Source: Patiriisocius sp047731265 (GTDB lineage: Bacteria; Bacteroidota; Bacteroidia; Flavobacteriales; Flavobacteriaceae). Taken from it: a DNA stretch of 64,000 bases. A program made the translations under genes and the position numbers. The DNA lies in contig NZ_CP159835.1 of the NCBI RefSeq assembly GCF_047731265.1, positions 1,674,001 to 1,738,000 on the forward strand. The letters are read 5' to 3'. Of this stretch, positions 53,179 through 61,950 are shown piece after piece (the first letter of the stretch is position 1; every line of letters starts with the position of its first letter). The notes beneath the pieces were generated by a model. The model had not been told where the DNA came from, searched no databases, and saw nothing but the letters and a program-made list of their open reading frames with translations.

Positions 53179-53589
53179 ATGAGCAAAACAATTCAAATCG
53201 TAGTGATCCTAGTAATAGCTATTTTTAATCAATCATGTAGTGATGATGATTTTTTTATCGATAATATTAATGAAACCTTTGTTGATGGTCAATGGGAACT
53301 TATTAATTCGACCGAAAATGGCACAGCCATTACATTAACGGATTGTGATAAAATGAGTACTATTGAATTCATCGACAGTAGTGATGAAGCTATAATAGCA
53401 ACCTATAATCTAATTGCTGATGATTGCGAAATGACAACTAATAGTACAGAAACGTATACTATTACTATAAATACGCTTACCATAACTAACAACCTTGTTT
53501 ACGAAATTAGAATTGAGAATGAGCAGACGCTCGTTTTAACATCTACGCAAAACGATATCTCAGTTGTAGATACTTATAATAGATTGTAA
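53179..53589 (+). CDS. Cassette 35, gene 2: lipocalin-like lipoprotein
   Basis: 136 residues; signal MSKTIQIVVILVIAIFNQSC. Body WELINSTENGTAITLTDCDKMSTIEF ... TYTITINTLTITNNLVYEIRIENEQTLVLT has the strand order of Bacteroidota lipocalin-like proteins. Likely target of the AraC regulator upstream. Confidence 0.75.
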   Translation: MSKTIQIVVILVIAIFNQSCSDDDFFIDNINETFVDGQWELINSTENGTAITLTDCDKMSTIEFIDSSDEAIIATYNLIADDCEMTTNSTETYTITINTLTITNNLVYEIRIENEQTLVLTSTQNDISVVDTYNRL

Positions 53590-53859
53590 TCGTATTCTTT
53601 AGTTAATTTAGTAGAGACAAAAAATAGCTTGGACAATGTTCAGGTTATTTTTGTTTTAATCGTAGAGTACTTCTTAATTTTTAAACAACATTGCATAATT
53701 TTAATATAGGTAATGAGCGAAAGTGGTTCATGATAAATATATAAAATTTGAATCTAAATAGACATTTACCCAGCTAAAAAAACATTTGAATATGAACAAG
53801 TTTACGGAATTAAAAAGCGAAAAAATAAATTACATTATAAAAAAAATAAAAGAGCACTA
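53590..53859. other. 270-bp gap in cassette 35
   Basis: Apart from a possible 22-codon ORF at 53792-53860 (MNKFTELKSEKINYIIKKIK...), whose stop abuts the recombination site, I see nothing here. The short ORF may be a remnant of a larger gene. Confidence 0.3.
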
Positions 53860-53993
53860 AAAGCTAACACCGTGTCTAATTAATTGCGGCTGAATTTCCT
53901 AATTAAAAATTCAATCGAATTAATTAACTTAGTGCCACGGTGGAAAGTACTCGCGTACTTTCCCGCAACTAATCATACATAAGACCGTTCTAT
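53860..53993 (+). repeat. attC 35 (class B)
   Basis: R'' AAAGCTAAC complements GTTAGCTTT. Arms GTGTCTAATTAATTGCGG and CCCGCAACTAATCATAC. Nested GAAAGTACTCGCGTACTTTC hairpin. R' GTTCTAT at 53987 departs from GTTRRRY. Confidence 0.85.
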
Positions 53994-54032
53994 GCAATAA
54001 TAAAATTTATTAGTTATTTTAAAAGAAAAATT

Positions 54033-56750
54033 ATGATTAGAAAAATACTGTTAATCAGTTTTATTTTAGCACTTTTTACAAGCTACAGTTTTGCTCAATG
54101 TTCTGCAGGTCAAGTTGAAATTAGGGTGGATATTTTAACCGACAATTATGGTTACGAAAACTATTGGATCTTATCCTATGAAAGTGGAGGTATCATTATC
54201 CAAGGCGGTCAAGGAGGTGTTTATGAAGACTTCACTAACTACTCAGCAACTGTTTGTATTCCTGAAGAAACAAGCGTTGTTTTTGAAATCTATGATGACT
54301 ACGGAGATGGAATTTTTGCACCAGGTGGATATTGGCTTTATGTTGATAATGTCCTGGTTTCAAGTGGTTCTAATGATATTGGATTTTATACAACTTACAC
54401 CACAAATACTCCCTGTGAAACATCGGAAGCTTTAATTGATTTGCAAAATCACATAAACGGTATCGCGACCCTTACTGAACCAGAACTCCTTTATATTAGG
54501 GATATTCTCCAGGCACAACCTGAATGTCTTCGTAACGAAGTGGTAATATTGCTTGCAAAAAGTGTAATCGAGGATTATGACAACCAAATAGGTCCGCTTT
54601 TCTCTACTCCTAATACCGTAAACGGCTTTTCAAAAGATCCGGTCGTCGCTCCTGGCCTTGGAATGGAAAGGGCTATGGTTGCGCTTCAGCAAGGAATACT
54701 CGATGCGGCAATGACACCAGAGGGATATTTAGAATATCCAGAACATATTGATGGATGGGTATTTAACACCAGTCACACCTTTCCTGGATACGTCGATCCG
54801 CCATTAGATCCAACGGTTAGTCATTCTGTGCTTATCCGAGCAAATTTTGAAGATCCGGATGGAGCCAATCCATACTTCGACATCAACGGAGATAATACGA
54901 ATCACGCTCTTAGACCAACTGGTCTTTATCTTGCTCCTGGAAGTGTAGCTACCGTTACAGTTCCCAATAGCTTGGTGGGTCAAGATTATTATGTAAGAGT
55001 TGGTTCGCATGAATGGGACCTAGGAGTTAGACCAAATTTCTATCGATTGGACAGAATAACGAAAAAATTTCCGATTGATGCTACGACCATTGAGGTTTTC
55101 AATCCATTTGGTGGTGCCATCTCCATTCTTGTTCCCTACGAAGCGGATGAAGGGATTGTAGAGGTAAGTGTGACCAATGGTGTGGAGTCCCCTTTCTTTT
55201 CGCTCAAGTCATTTTATGAAACACCTGACTTTAACGAAGAACTTACCAAGCCCGGACCTTGGGCTGTCTTTGAAACGGATAATGTTATGTTCACGATACC
55301 GTCACATTCCATTGTTCCTGGCCAATACGACCTTATGCAAGCCATGCTAGACTGGGATACGGCTTTAAAAGGTGTTAATTCTATCATGGCCAGAGATATT
55401 GTTTCAGACAAGCACAATATGTATATGATAGCTGATATTACCATTAGATTTAATGCATATTCCATTGGTTATCCAATGTCGAACACACCACTGCGCTTTA
55501 CTGATGTACCTGGACCTGATTACTTTATGAACGGACCGGGGCCAGATGATGAAGTGAATTTTCATGAATCTGGGCATGCGTTGGCAATGTCCAAATTTCC
55601 GGGAGAAACGGAAGCATTGGTCAATTTCCCATACATCATGGCTATGAATTATGGCTTGAATGAAGAACTCAATGAAGCCGTGAAATATAGTTTTGTTCCT
55701 AATACTTTTAATATTGATAGAACAGCAACACACCGAATGGTGTCAAATACTTTTGGTGCGGAGCGGGATATTTCAAATACTACAAATGATGAAGTACGTT
55801 ACCAACATAGAGGATACGGTCACTATTTTGAAATAGTAAATATATTAGACTGGTGCCCACTAAGAAATTTCTGGAAGCAAGAATACATAGACTTCGAAAA
55901 CGGAATAGACCATGGTATTAATAACCAAGATATTGACAGTAGAATTCTCCGTATGTCTACCGCTGTACAAGTAGATTTACGTCCATTATTTCATGTTTTT
56001 GGCATTCTTCCACAAGATCCTATCGCATTACAAGACGCATTGGATCAAATTGACATTGTCCCATCTCAAACCATTTATGATAGACTGCAAAATTATTTTG
56101 CCCTGATTCCTGTGGATAACTCGGCATTTGTTGCCTACGCCCTAATCGTATATCCAAATCTATTCACAGATGGACCTACCGCAACTCCTGATTACGGTGT
56201 AGGATGGCACTACCAAAAATCGCTGACTTACGATACCGCCGAAGCGCAGCAAAGAATCGATATCCTTCAGGACATTATTGAACTGTATTATCCAAATGGT
56301 GCACCTTCAAATGAAACTCCAGATGTTTGTTGCTTGCTGGATACGATGAACATCACTATGGTAGATGGAGAGGTTATAGTAACAGGAGGCGTAGAACCAT
56401 ATGACATTTCAATCGAGATAACTGGTAATGTTCAGACGGTAACTGTAATTGATTTCGATGGCTGTGAAGTCACTGCTGAATTTCCAATCCTTGGTATATC
56501 AGAGGAGCTTCTGCAAGGGATAATAATTTACCCCAATCCTACTTCGACAGAAATCCATATTGATGTGACAGATCATAGTTTACAAATAGAAACGCTACAA
56601 ATGATTGCGATAAATGGTCAGGTAATTAAACAGTATCAAAAAGCGGATCGGATACTAGATGTAAATGGACTAAGCAACGGTATTTACATACTGAAAATTG
56701 AATTTGCTGATGGTGCACAAATAAATAAACGAGTTATTGTTTTGAGATAG
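54033..56750 (+). CDS. Cassette 36: T9SS-secreted M60-like metallopeptidase
   Basis: 905 residues. Signal MIRKILLISFILALFTSYSFAQ; a small beta domain with Cys pairs; an M60/enhancin-like region (IEVFNPFGGAISILVPYEADEG, then HESGHALAMSKFP with the HExxH zinc site near residue 511 and a following NYGLNEELNEAVK); a second beta domain; and a type A T9SS sorting domain (GIIIYPNPTSTEIHID ... GIYILKIEF). M60 peptidases act on mucin-type glycoproteins. The family match is by motif only. Confidence 0.8.
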   Translation: MIRKILLISFILALFTSYSFAQCSAGQVEIRVDILTDNYGYENYWILSYESGGIIIQGGQGGVYEDFTNYSATVCIPEETSVVFEIYDDYGDGIFAPGGYWLYVDNVLVSSGSNDIGFYTTYTTNTPCETSEALIDLQNHINGIATLTEPELLYIRDILQAQPECLRNEVVILLAKSVIEDYDNQIGPLFSTPNTVNGFSKDPVVAPGLGMERAMVALQQGILDAAMTPEGYLEYPEHIDGWVFNTSHTFPGYVDPPLDPTVSHSVLIRANFEDPDGANPYFDINGDNTNHALRPTGLYLAPGSVATVTVPNSLVGQDYYVRVGSHEWDLGVRPNFYRLDRITKKFPIDATTIEVFNPFGGAISILVPYEADEGIVEVSVTNGVESPFFSLKSFYETPDFNEELTKPGPWAVFETDNVMFTIPSHSIVPGQYDLMQAMLDWDTALKGVNSIMARDIVSDKHNMYMIADITIRFNAYSIGYPMSNTPLRFTDVPGPDYFMNGPGPDDEVNFHESGHALAMSKFPGETEALVNFPYIMAMNYGLNEELNEAVKYSFVPNTFNIDRTATHRMVSNTFGAERDISNTTNDEVRYQHRGYGHYFEIVNILDWCPLRNFWKQEYIDFENGIDHGINNQDIDSRILRMSTAVQVDLRPLFHVFGILPQDPIALQDALDQIDIVPSQTIYDRLQNYFALIPVDNSAFVAYALIVYPNLFTDGPTATPDYGVGWHYQKSLTYDTAEAQQRIDILQDIIELYYPNGAPSNETPDVCCLLDTMNITMVDGEVIVTGGVEPYDISIEITGNVQTVTVIDFDGCEVTAEFPILGISEELLQGIIIYPNPTSTEIHIDVTDHSLQIETLQMIAINGQVIKQYQKADRILDVNGLSNGIYILKIEFADGAQINKRVIVLR

Positions 56751-56771
56751 AAATAGCCAATGGAACTAAAA

Positions 56772-56904
56772 CTATATAGATCACCGTATATAATTTATTG
56801 CTAGTTCTAGCCTACTTACGAAAATCCTCGCGGACTTTCTATTCGGTTTTTATTTGCTAAATTAGGTGCTTAAACGCAACAAACCATACAGAAACACGTT
56901 GGAT
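56772..56904 (+). repeat. attC 36 (class B, degenerate R'')
   Basis: R'' reads CTATATAGATC where GCATAGAAC is expected from the cassette start GTTCTATGC. The rest (CCGTATATAATTTATTGC arm, hairpin) is normal. R' GTTGGAT at 56898. Confidence 0.78.
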
Positions 56905-56939
56905 TTAATTTAAATCTGAACCTTTTAGACAAACTTATT

Positions 56940-57049
56940 CATACATATGTGTATGATTATTTACACAAATAAATACATATAAGTATTCTTTTTTTTGTTT
57001 ATTTATACATATTTGTATACTTTTGTTTTAATTTACATACTTATATGTA
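56940..57049 (+). promoter_or_regulatory. Promoter with four palindromic operators (mobile mystery pair)
   Basis: TTG (56995-56997), 20 bases, TACTTTTG (57018-57025). Around it are palindromes CATACA-N4-TGTATG (56940-56955), AATAC-N6-GTATT (56972-56987), TATACA-N4-TGTATA (57004-57019) and TACATA-N4-TATGTA (57034-57049). Likely repressed by the first gene product. Confidence 0.7.
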
Positions 57050-57063
57050 TAAAATATTGACAA

Positions 57064-57525
57064 ATGAGAAACAAGAAAAAACTACTCATAGAACAATTAG
57101 ACCAAAAACTGGCTCATTTTAAAGATGCAGGAATGGTCCTGGTCCCACAAAAAGGATGGGTAAATACTATTAGAACCACTCTTAATATGACAAGGGACCA
57201 ATTAGGGACCAAACTTGACTTGACTAAAGGAGCTATTCAAAAAATCGAAGAACGTGAAGCTACAGGTCAGATAACCATCAATAAACTAAAGGATGTTGGC
57301 AATGCCTTGAATATGAAATTTATTTATGGTTTTATTCCTAAAGATGGGACCATCGAAAGTCTAATCAACTTAAAGGCTGAAAAACTGGCCCGAAAAATTG
57401 TTTTAAGGACCAATCAAAATATGAAATTAGAGGACCAAGGAATCAGTGAAGATAAAATTGAACATTCAATAAATGACTTGGCTAATGAAATAAAAAGGGA
57501 AATGAGAAAGTCATTATGGGATTAG
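57064..57525 (+). CDS. Cassette 37, gene 1: mobile mystery protein A (HTH antitoxin)
   Basis: 153 residues. HTH (GWVNTIRTTLNMTRDQLGTKLDLTKGAIQKIEEREATGQITINKL) as in the mobile mystery protein A family, which is always paired with protein B. Overlaps gene 2 by 10 bp. Probably antitoxin and autorepressor through the four upstream palindromes. Confidence 0.92.
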   Translation: MRNKKKLLIEQLDQKLAHFKDAGMVLVPQKGWVNTIRTTLNMTRDQLGTKLDLTKGAIQKIEEREATGQITINKLKDVGNALNMKFIYGFIPKDGTIESLINLKAEKLARKIVLRTNQNMKLEDQGISEDKIEHSINDLANEIKREMRKSLWD

Positions 57526-58112
57526 ATTTAAAATACGCAGATGGCCAAACACCTTTAGATGAAGACGAAAAAGAAGGTCTAAAAATAAAATCAATAACAA
57601 CGCAAAAAGAACTCGATGAATTTGAACAGTTAAATATTGAAAAAGCTGTAGAATGGACTATTCGAGCTAATTTAAAACCTGAAAAAATATTGACTGAAAA
57701 GTTTATAAAAGATTTACACAAAAAAATGTACGGCGATGTTTGGAAATGGGCAGGTGAATTTAGAAAGACTGACAAAAACATTGGAATAAAATGGACTCAA
57801 ATCGGAATAGAACTGAAAAATCTAATTGATGACACTAAATATTGGTTAGAAAACAAGACTTATCCACCTAAAGAAATTGCTATTAGATTTAAACATAGAA
57901 TCGTAGCAATTCACTGCTTTCCCAATGGAAATGGTAGACACTCAAGAATGATGGCTGATATAATTATTGAATCTATTTTCGGAAAAGAAATTTTCAGCTG
58001 GCACAAGTCAAATATGGTTAGAGCAGATGAAACAAGAAAAGAGTATATCATAGCATTAAGAGAAGCTGACAATGGAAATATAAAACCATTAATAAAATTT
58101 GCAGAAAACTAA
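57516..58112 (+). CDS. Cassette 37, gene 2: mobile mystery protein B (Fic)
   Basis: 198 residues with a Fic domain: HCFPNGNGRHSRMMADI matches the HxFx(D/N)GNGRxxR AMPylation motif, preceded by KMYGDVWKWAGEFRKTDKNIG. Fic proteins transfer nucleotidyl groups to target proteins. Paired with protein A in a toxin-antitoxin-like operon. Confidence 0.93.
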   Translation: MGLDLKYADGQTPLDEDEKEGLKIKSITTQKELDEFEQLNIEKAVEWTIRANLKPEKILTEKFIKDLHKKMYGDVWKWAGEFRKTDKNIGIKWTQIGIELKNLIDDTKYWLENKTYPPKEIAIRFKHRIVAIHCFPNGNGRHSRMMADIIIESIFGKEIFSWHKSNMVRADETRKEYIIALREADNGNIKPLIKFAEN

Positions 58113-58151
58113 AAAACTTAAGAAGTACTGTGGCTAAAAACAAGTAAAAAC

Positions 58152-59126
58152 TCAATAATTTCTCATTAGAGTACTTTTATATTCTTTATCATATATCAAC
58201 CCTGATTTAGCAATAACAAAGGCCTGTTTTAAGAGCTTATTGCACACCGCAATAAGTGCTAATTTCTTACTCTTCCCTTTGGCCACTATTCGCTCGTAAA
58301 GATCTCTGCAAGCTTTGTTGTATTTACAAGCATTAAAACTGCACATAAATAATAAATTACGAAGTTTTTGATTCCCTATTTTACTTATTCGAGGTCGTCC
58401 TTTTACACTACTTCCACTTTGCCTAATCACTGGTGTTAGACCAGCGTAACTGCATAGTTCTGCGGCACTTGTAAACCGATCAAAACCACCTGTTAAAACC
58501 ACTAACATAATGGATGTTTTAGGTCCAATGCCTAGAATAGTTTTTAAACGAGTTAATAGGTCTTGATGTGCTCGTTTTACCAAAACCAGCAACTTATTCT
58601 CTAAAGCTTTCATCTCTTTTTTAAGCTGTGTTAAACTCCGTTTTAAGGACCTTACAACTGCTTTACTTGGCGCTCCTAAAACAGCTTCTCCATGTAATTT
58701 GTTTTTTAACATAGTGCTCTGTTTTGTGTATACAGATAGTGCTCTGGTGATTTGAAGACATTCCATTTCATCCTTAGTGTTGCCCTTCCACAGTTTTAGA
58801 TCTACCTTCTGAGCATACTCACAAATAAGTTTTGAATCGCTCTTATCTGTCTTGATTTTTGACAACTTCATCTGGATAAAACGTTTTACTGACAAAGGGT
58901 TTTCTACCGATACTTTTATGCCAAATTCTAGTAAATGGTAAGCTAGTTGATAGTGGTAATAACCTGTAGCTTCCATCACACAATGACTATTATTATCTAA
59001 GAGTTTTGTAAACTTCTTAAAGCCTGATGCATTGTTTTTAAACTGATAGTAATTACCATTTGAATCGGTAACATCAAACACTAAATAGCTAATGTCAATT
59101 CCAAAATATTTAATATTTTTAATCAT
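58152..59126 (-). CDS. IS110-family transposase (copy B)
   Basis: 324 residues, full length, with the DEDD domain and Tnp_20 motifs seen in copy A (GLTPVIRQSGSSVKGRPRIS). Almost identical to copy C. Intact, so it may be the active source copy. Confidence 0.95.
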   Translation of the reverse strand: MIKNIKYFGIDISYLVFDVTDSNGNYYQFKNNASGFKKFTKLLDNNSHCVMEATGYYHYQLAYHLLEFGIKVSVENPLSVKRFIQMKLSKIKTDKSDSKLICEYAQKVDLKLWKGNTKDEMECLQITRALSVYTKQSTMLKNKLHGEAVLGAPSKAVVRSLKRSLTQLKKEMKALENKLLVLVKRAHQDLLTRLKTILGIGPKTSIMLVVLTGGFDRFTSAAELCSYAGLTPVIRQSGSSVKGRPRISKIGNQKLRNLLFMCSFNACKYNKACRDLYERIVAKGKSKKLALIAVCNKLLKQAFVIAKSGLIYDKEYKSTLMRNY

Positions 59127-59142
59127 AAGAAAATGTTTTTTT

Positions 59143-59303
59143 GAAAGTACATACTACGCGAGTTTCAACGACTTAAAATCGAGGTCTAAAAGCCTCATAC
59201 AACTGTACGAAATCTGTGTAGAAAAGAGAGGGGATTTTCAATGTTGACGAGATCTTAGTCTCTGCGTGTATAATAACCTTATTCCTCTCTTTGGTGCTTT
59301 CTG
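59143..59303 (-). ncRNA. Putative bridge RNA of IS110 copy B
   Basis: Same leader fold as copy A. Plus-strand CGTGTATAAT (59265-59274) is the complement of the loop guide and matches the flanking attC sequence CGTGTATA at 59340. Confidence 0.6.
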
Positions 59304-59338
59304 ATTTATATCTAAATTTAATGAATTGTAAACTTAAG

Positions 59339-59465
59339 CCGTGTATAGTTAATTGCTTTGGCAAGTGCTTATCTAGAAAATTCCTTCGGAATTTTCTCGC
59401 GTTCGTTTTTGTTTACTAAATTAGTTGCTTAACCACGCAACTAACCATACACAATCACGTAACCA
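59339..59465 (+). repeat. attC 37 remnant (class B)
   Basis: Right part of the site after IS copy B: arm CCGTGTATAGTTAATTGC, nested GAAAATTCCTTCGGAATTTTC and GCAACTAACCATACAC. R' reads CACGTAACC, about 3 bp short of the CACGTTGTAACC predicted from cassette 38's end. Confidence 0.8.
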
Positions 59466-59475
59466 ATTAAAACAC

Positions 59476-59536
59476 AGATGACGTAAAGATGTCATATAGA
59501 TGACGACATCAATGCCAATGCTTTTATTTAGCTTTG
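59476..59536 (+). promoter_or_regulatory. Promoter and ATGAC/GTCAT cluster of the cassette 38 regulator
   Basis: GATGACGTAAAGATGTCAT and GATGACGACATC lie just upstream of TAGCTTTG (59529-59536, a TAnnTTTG box). The same hexamer family and identical -7 box precede the cassette 34 regulator. Confidence 0.55.
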
Positions 59537-59560
59537 TTTCAACAATTAAACATCACTCAA

Positions 59561-60133
59561 TTGAAGAATAAAGATTTAGCAAAACGAGTAAAAGAATTAA
59601 GAAAGCGAAACGGTATGTCACAAGAACTCTTGGCAGAAAATTCTGGGTTAAGTTTACGTACAGTTCAAAGAATTGAAAATGGAGAAACCCAACCTACTGG
59701 AGATTCCATTAAAAGATTATCAAGTGGTTTAAATGTTACACCTAACGAATTAATAGATTGGCAAATTATTGAAGATAGTAAAGCTTTATTACTATTAAAC
59801 TTGTCGCAACTCTGCTTTATAGCATTTCCATTACTTGGTATACTAATTCCATTAATTATTTGGACTTCAAAAAAAGATAAGATAAAGGATATAGACCTTG
59901 TTGGAAAATCTATTTTAAACTTTCAAATATCTTGGACATTACTTTTATTTTTATTAGTTATTGGTCTTTTTATTACTTCAAAACTTGAACTAACTACCAT
60001 TTCCTTTGCCGGAATACTAATAACTATCAGCGCAATGTATTTTCTAAATTTTCTAGTTGTAATAGCTAATACCTTCAGATATCATAATGGGAAATCTTTA
60101 AAGTATCTAATAGCATTTCAATTCTTAAGTTAA
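59561..60133 (+). CDS. Cassette 38, gene 1: XRE-type HTH membrane protein
   Basis: 190 residues from TTG 59561. HTH (RVKELRKRNGMSQELLAENSGLSLRTVQRIENGETQPTGDS) followed by three or four membrane helices of the DUF4870 type (GILIPLIIWTSKKDKIKDIDLVGKSILNFQISW). The TTG at 59534 overlaps the -7 box, so the start 27 bp later is preferred. Confidence 0.82.
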   Translation: MKNKDLAKRVKELRKRNGMSQELLAENSGLSLRTVQRIENGETQPTGDSIKRLSSGLNVTPNELIDWQIIEDSKALLLLNLSQLCFIAFPLLGILIPLIIWTSKKDKIKDIDLVGKSILNFQISWTLLLFLLVIGLFITSKLELTTISFAGILITISAMYFLNFLVVIANTFRYHNGKSLKYLIAFQFLS

Positions 60134-60169
60134 TCTCAAGGCAATTAAACTAAACCAAATAACGAACTA

Positions 60170-60754
60170 ATGAATAAATCAAACTACAAAGTAACATTTG
60201 AACTTGTATTACGTCAGTGCGTTTTCATAATTCTTAATATTTATGCATTGTCTAAATTGTTAGGTGGTCAATTTTATATGAAAGGAAAATTACCTGCTGA
60301 AATTGCAAATACAACATTAGGTGAGGCAAGTGGATTTTCATTAGCCTGGACATTTATGGGACATTCATATTTTTACATAATGTTTGTAGGAATTGTGCAA
60401 CTCATTGGTGCTTGGTTTCTTTTATGGAATAAAACAAAGCTTATTGGAGTATTGATATTATTACCTATAATGGTAAACATAATTGTATTCGATATTATTT
60501 TTCTTGATGTATATCCAGCATTAGCCAATGCCATAATAGTTCTTTTAATGTTATTCTTAATTCTATTTTTCAATAGAGAAATAGTAAAAGATACTGTCAT
60601 TAAGCTTACTAACTTTCAATCAAAATCTAGTGTTTCAATTAAAAAAAGATTAATCACTTTTGGAATTACTATTCTATTTATTATATTAGTTTTCAGTTTT
60701 GATTCATTTATTGAATACTGGCTTGGAGCAAGTACAGAAAAAATAATTGAATAA
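60170..60754 (+). CDS. Cassette 38, gene 2: DoxX-like membrane protein
   Basis: 194 residues with five membrane helices. GFSLAWTFMGHSYFYIMFVGIVQLIGAWFLL and IGVLILLPIMVNIIVFDI resemble DoxX/DoxD-like membrane proteins. Follows the HTH gene by 36 bp, so probably controlled by it. Confidence 0.7.
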   Translation: MNKSNYKVTFELVLRQCVFIILNIYALSKLLGGQFYMKGKLPAEIANTTLGEASGFSLAWTFMGHSYFYIMFVGIVQLIGAWFLLWNKTKLIGVLILLPIMVNIIVFDIIFLDVYPALANAIIVLLMLFLILFFNREIVKDTVIKLTNFQSKSSVSIKKRLITFGITILFIILVFSFDSFIEYWLGASTEKIIE

Positions 60755-60798
60755 TAACTGGTTACAACAAAGTACTGTGGCTAAAAACAAGTAAAAAC

Positions 60799-61773
60799 TC
60801 AATAATTTCTCATTAGAGTACTTTTATATTCTTTATCATATATCAACCCTGATTTAGCAATAACAAAGGCCTGTTTTAAGAGCTTATTGCACACCGCAAT
60901 AAGTGCTAATTTCTTACTCTTCCCTTTGGCCACTATTCGCTCGTAAAGATCTCTGCAAGCTTTGTTGTATTTACAAGCATTAAAACTGCACATAAATAAT
61001 AAATTACGAAGTTTTTGATTCCCTATTTTACTTATTCGAGGTCGTCCTTTTACACTACTTCCACTTTGCCTAATCACTGGTGTTAGACCAGCGTAACTGC
61101 ATAGTTCTGCTGCACTTGTAAACCGATCAAAACCACCTGTTAAAACCACTAACATAATGGATGTTTTAGGTCCAATGCCTGGAATAGTTTTTAAACGAGT
61201 TAATAGGTCTTGATGTGCTCGTTTTACCAAAACCAGCAACTTATCCTCTAAAGCTTTCATCTCTTTTTTAAGCTGTGTTAAACTCCGTTTTAAGGACCTT
61301 ACAACTGCTTTACTTGGCGCTCCTAAAACAGCTTCTCCATGTAATTTGTCTTTTAACATAGTGCTCTGTTTTGTGTATACAGATAGTGCTCTGGTGATTT
61401 GAAGACATTCCATTTAATTCTTAGTGTTGCCCTTCCACAGTTTTAGATCTACCTTCTGAGCATACTCACAAATAAGTTTTGAATCGCTCTTATCTGTCTT
61501 GATTTTTGACAACTTCATCTGGATAAAACGTTTTACTGACAAAGCGTTTTCTACCGATACTTTTATGCCAAATTCTAGTAAATGGTAAGCTAGTTGATAG
61601 TGGTAATAACCTGTAGCTTCCATCACACAATGACTATTATTATCTAAGAGTTTTGTAAACTTCTTAAAGCCTGATGCATTGTTTTTAAACTGATAGTAAT
61701 TACCATTTGAATCGGTAACATCAAACACTAAATAGCTAATGTCAATTCCAAAATATTTAATATTTTTAATCAT
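60799..61773 (-). pseudogene. IS110-family transposase (copy C), nonsense mutant
   Basis: Same 324-codon frame as copy B, but codons 119-120 read AAT TAA where copy B has GAT GAA, giving an in-frame stop after NTKN. A methionine follows at once, but the DEDD and Tnp_20 halves would be separate proteins, so it is probably inactive and could only be moved in trans. Confidence 0.9.
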
Positions 61774-61789
61774 AATAAAATGTTTTTTT

Positions 61790-61950
61790 GAAAGTACATA
61801 CTACGCGAGTTTCAACGACTTAAAATCGAGGTCTAAAAGCCTCATACAACTGTACGAAATCTGTGTAGAAAAGAGAGGGGGTTTTCAATGTTGACGAGAT
61901 CTTAGTCTCTGCGTGTATAATAACCTTATTCCTCTCTTTGGTGCTTTCTG
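61790..61950 (-). ncRNA. Putative bridge RNA of IS110 copy C
   Basis: Same leader as copy B. Plus-strand CGTGTATAAT (61912-61921) equals the flanking attC sequence CGTGTATAAT at 61987-61996, a 10-nt match. Confidence 0.6.

Larger units (their letters stand above)
58123..59338 (-). mobile_element. IS110-family element, copy B
   Basis: 1216 bp, same ends as copy A (AAGTACTG and CTTAAG). It sits in the attC of cassette 37, whose R'' box is no longer visible. Directly left of it is AAACTTAAG, a copy of the element's own right end. Confidence 0.88.

Noticed and set aside
59173..59364. 63-codon minus-strand ORF in the IS110 leader
   Set aside because: It coincides with the putative bridge-RNA region and extends past the element end into attC; not conserved as a frame in copy A.
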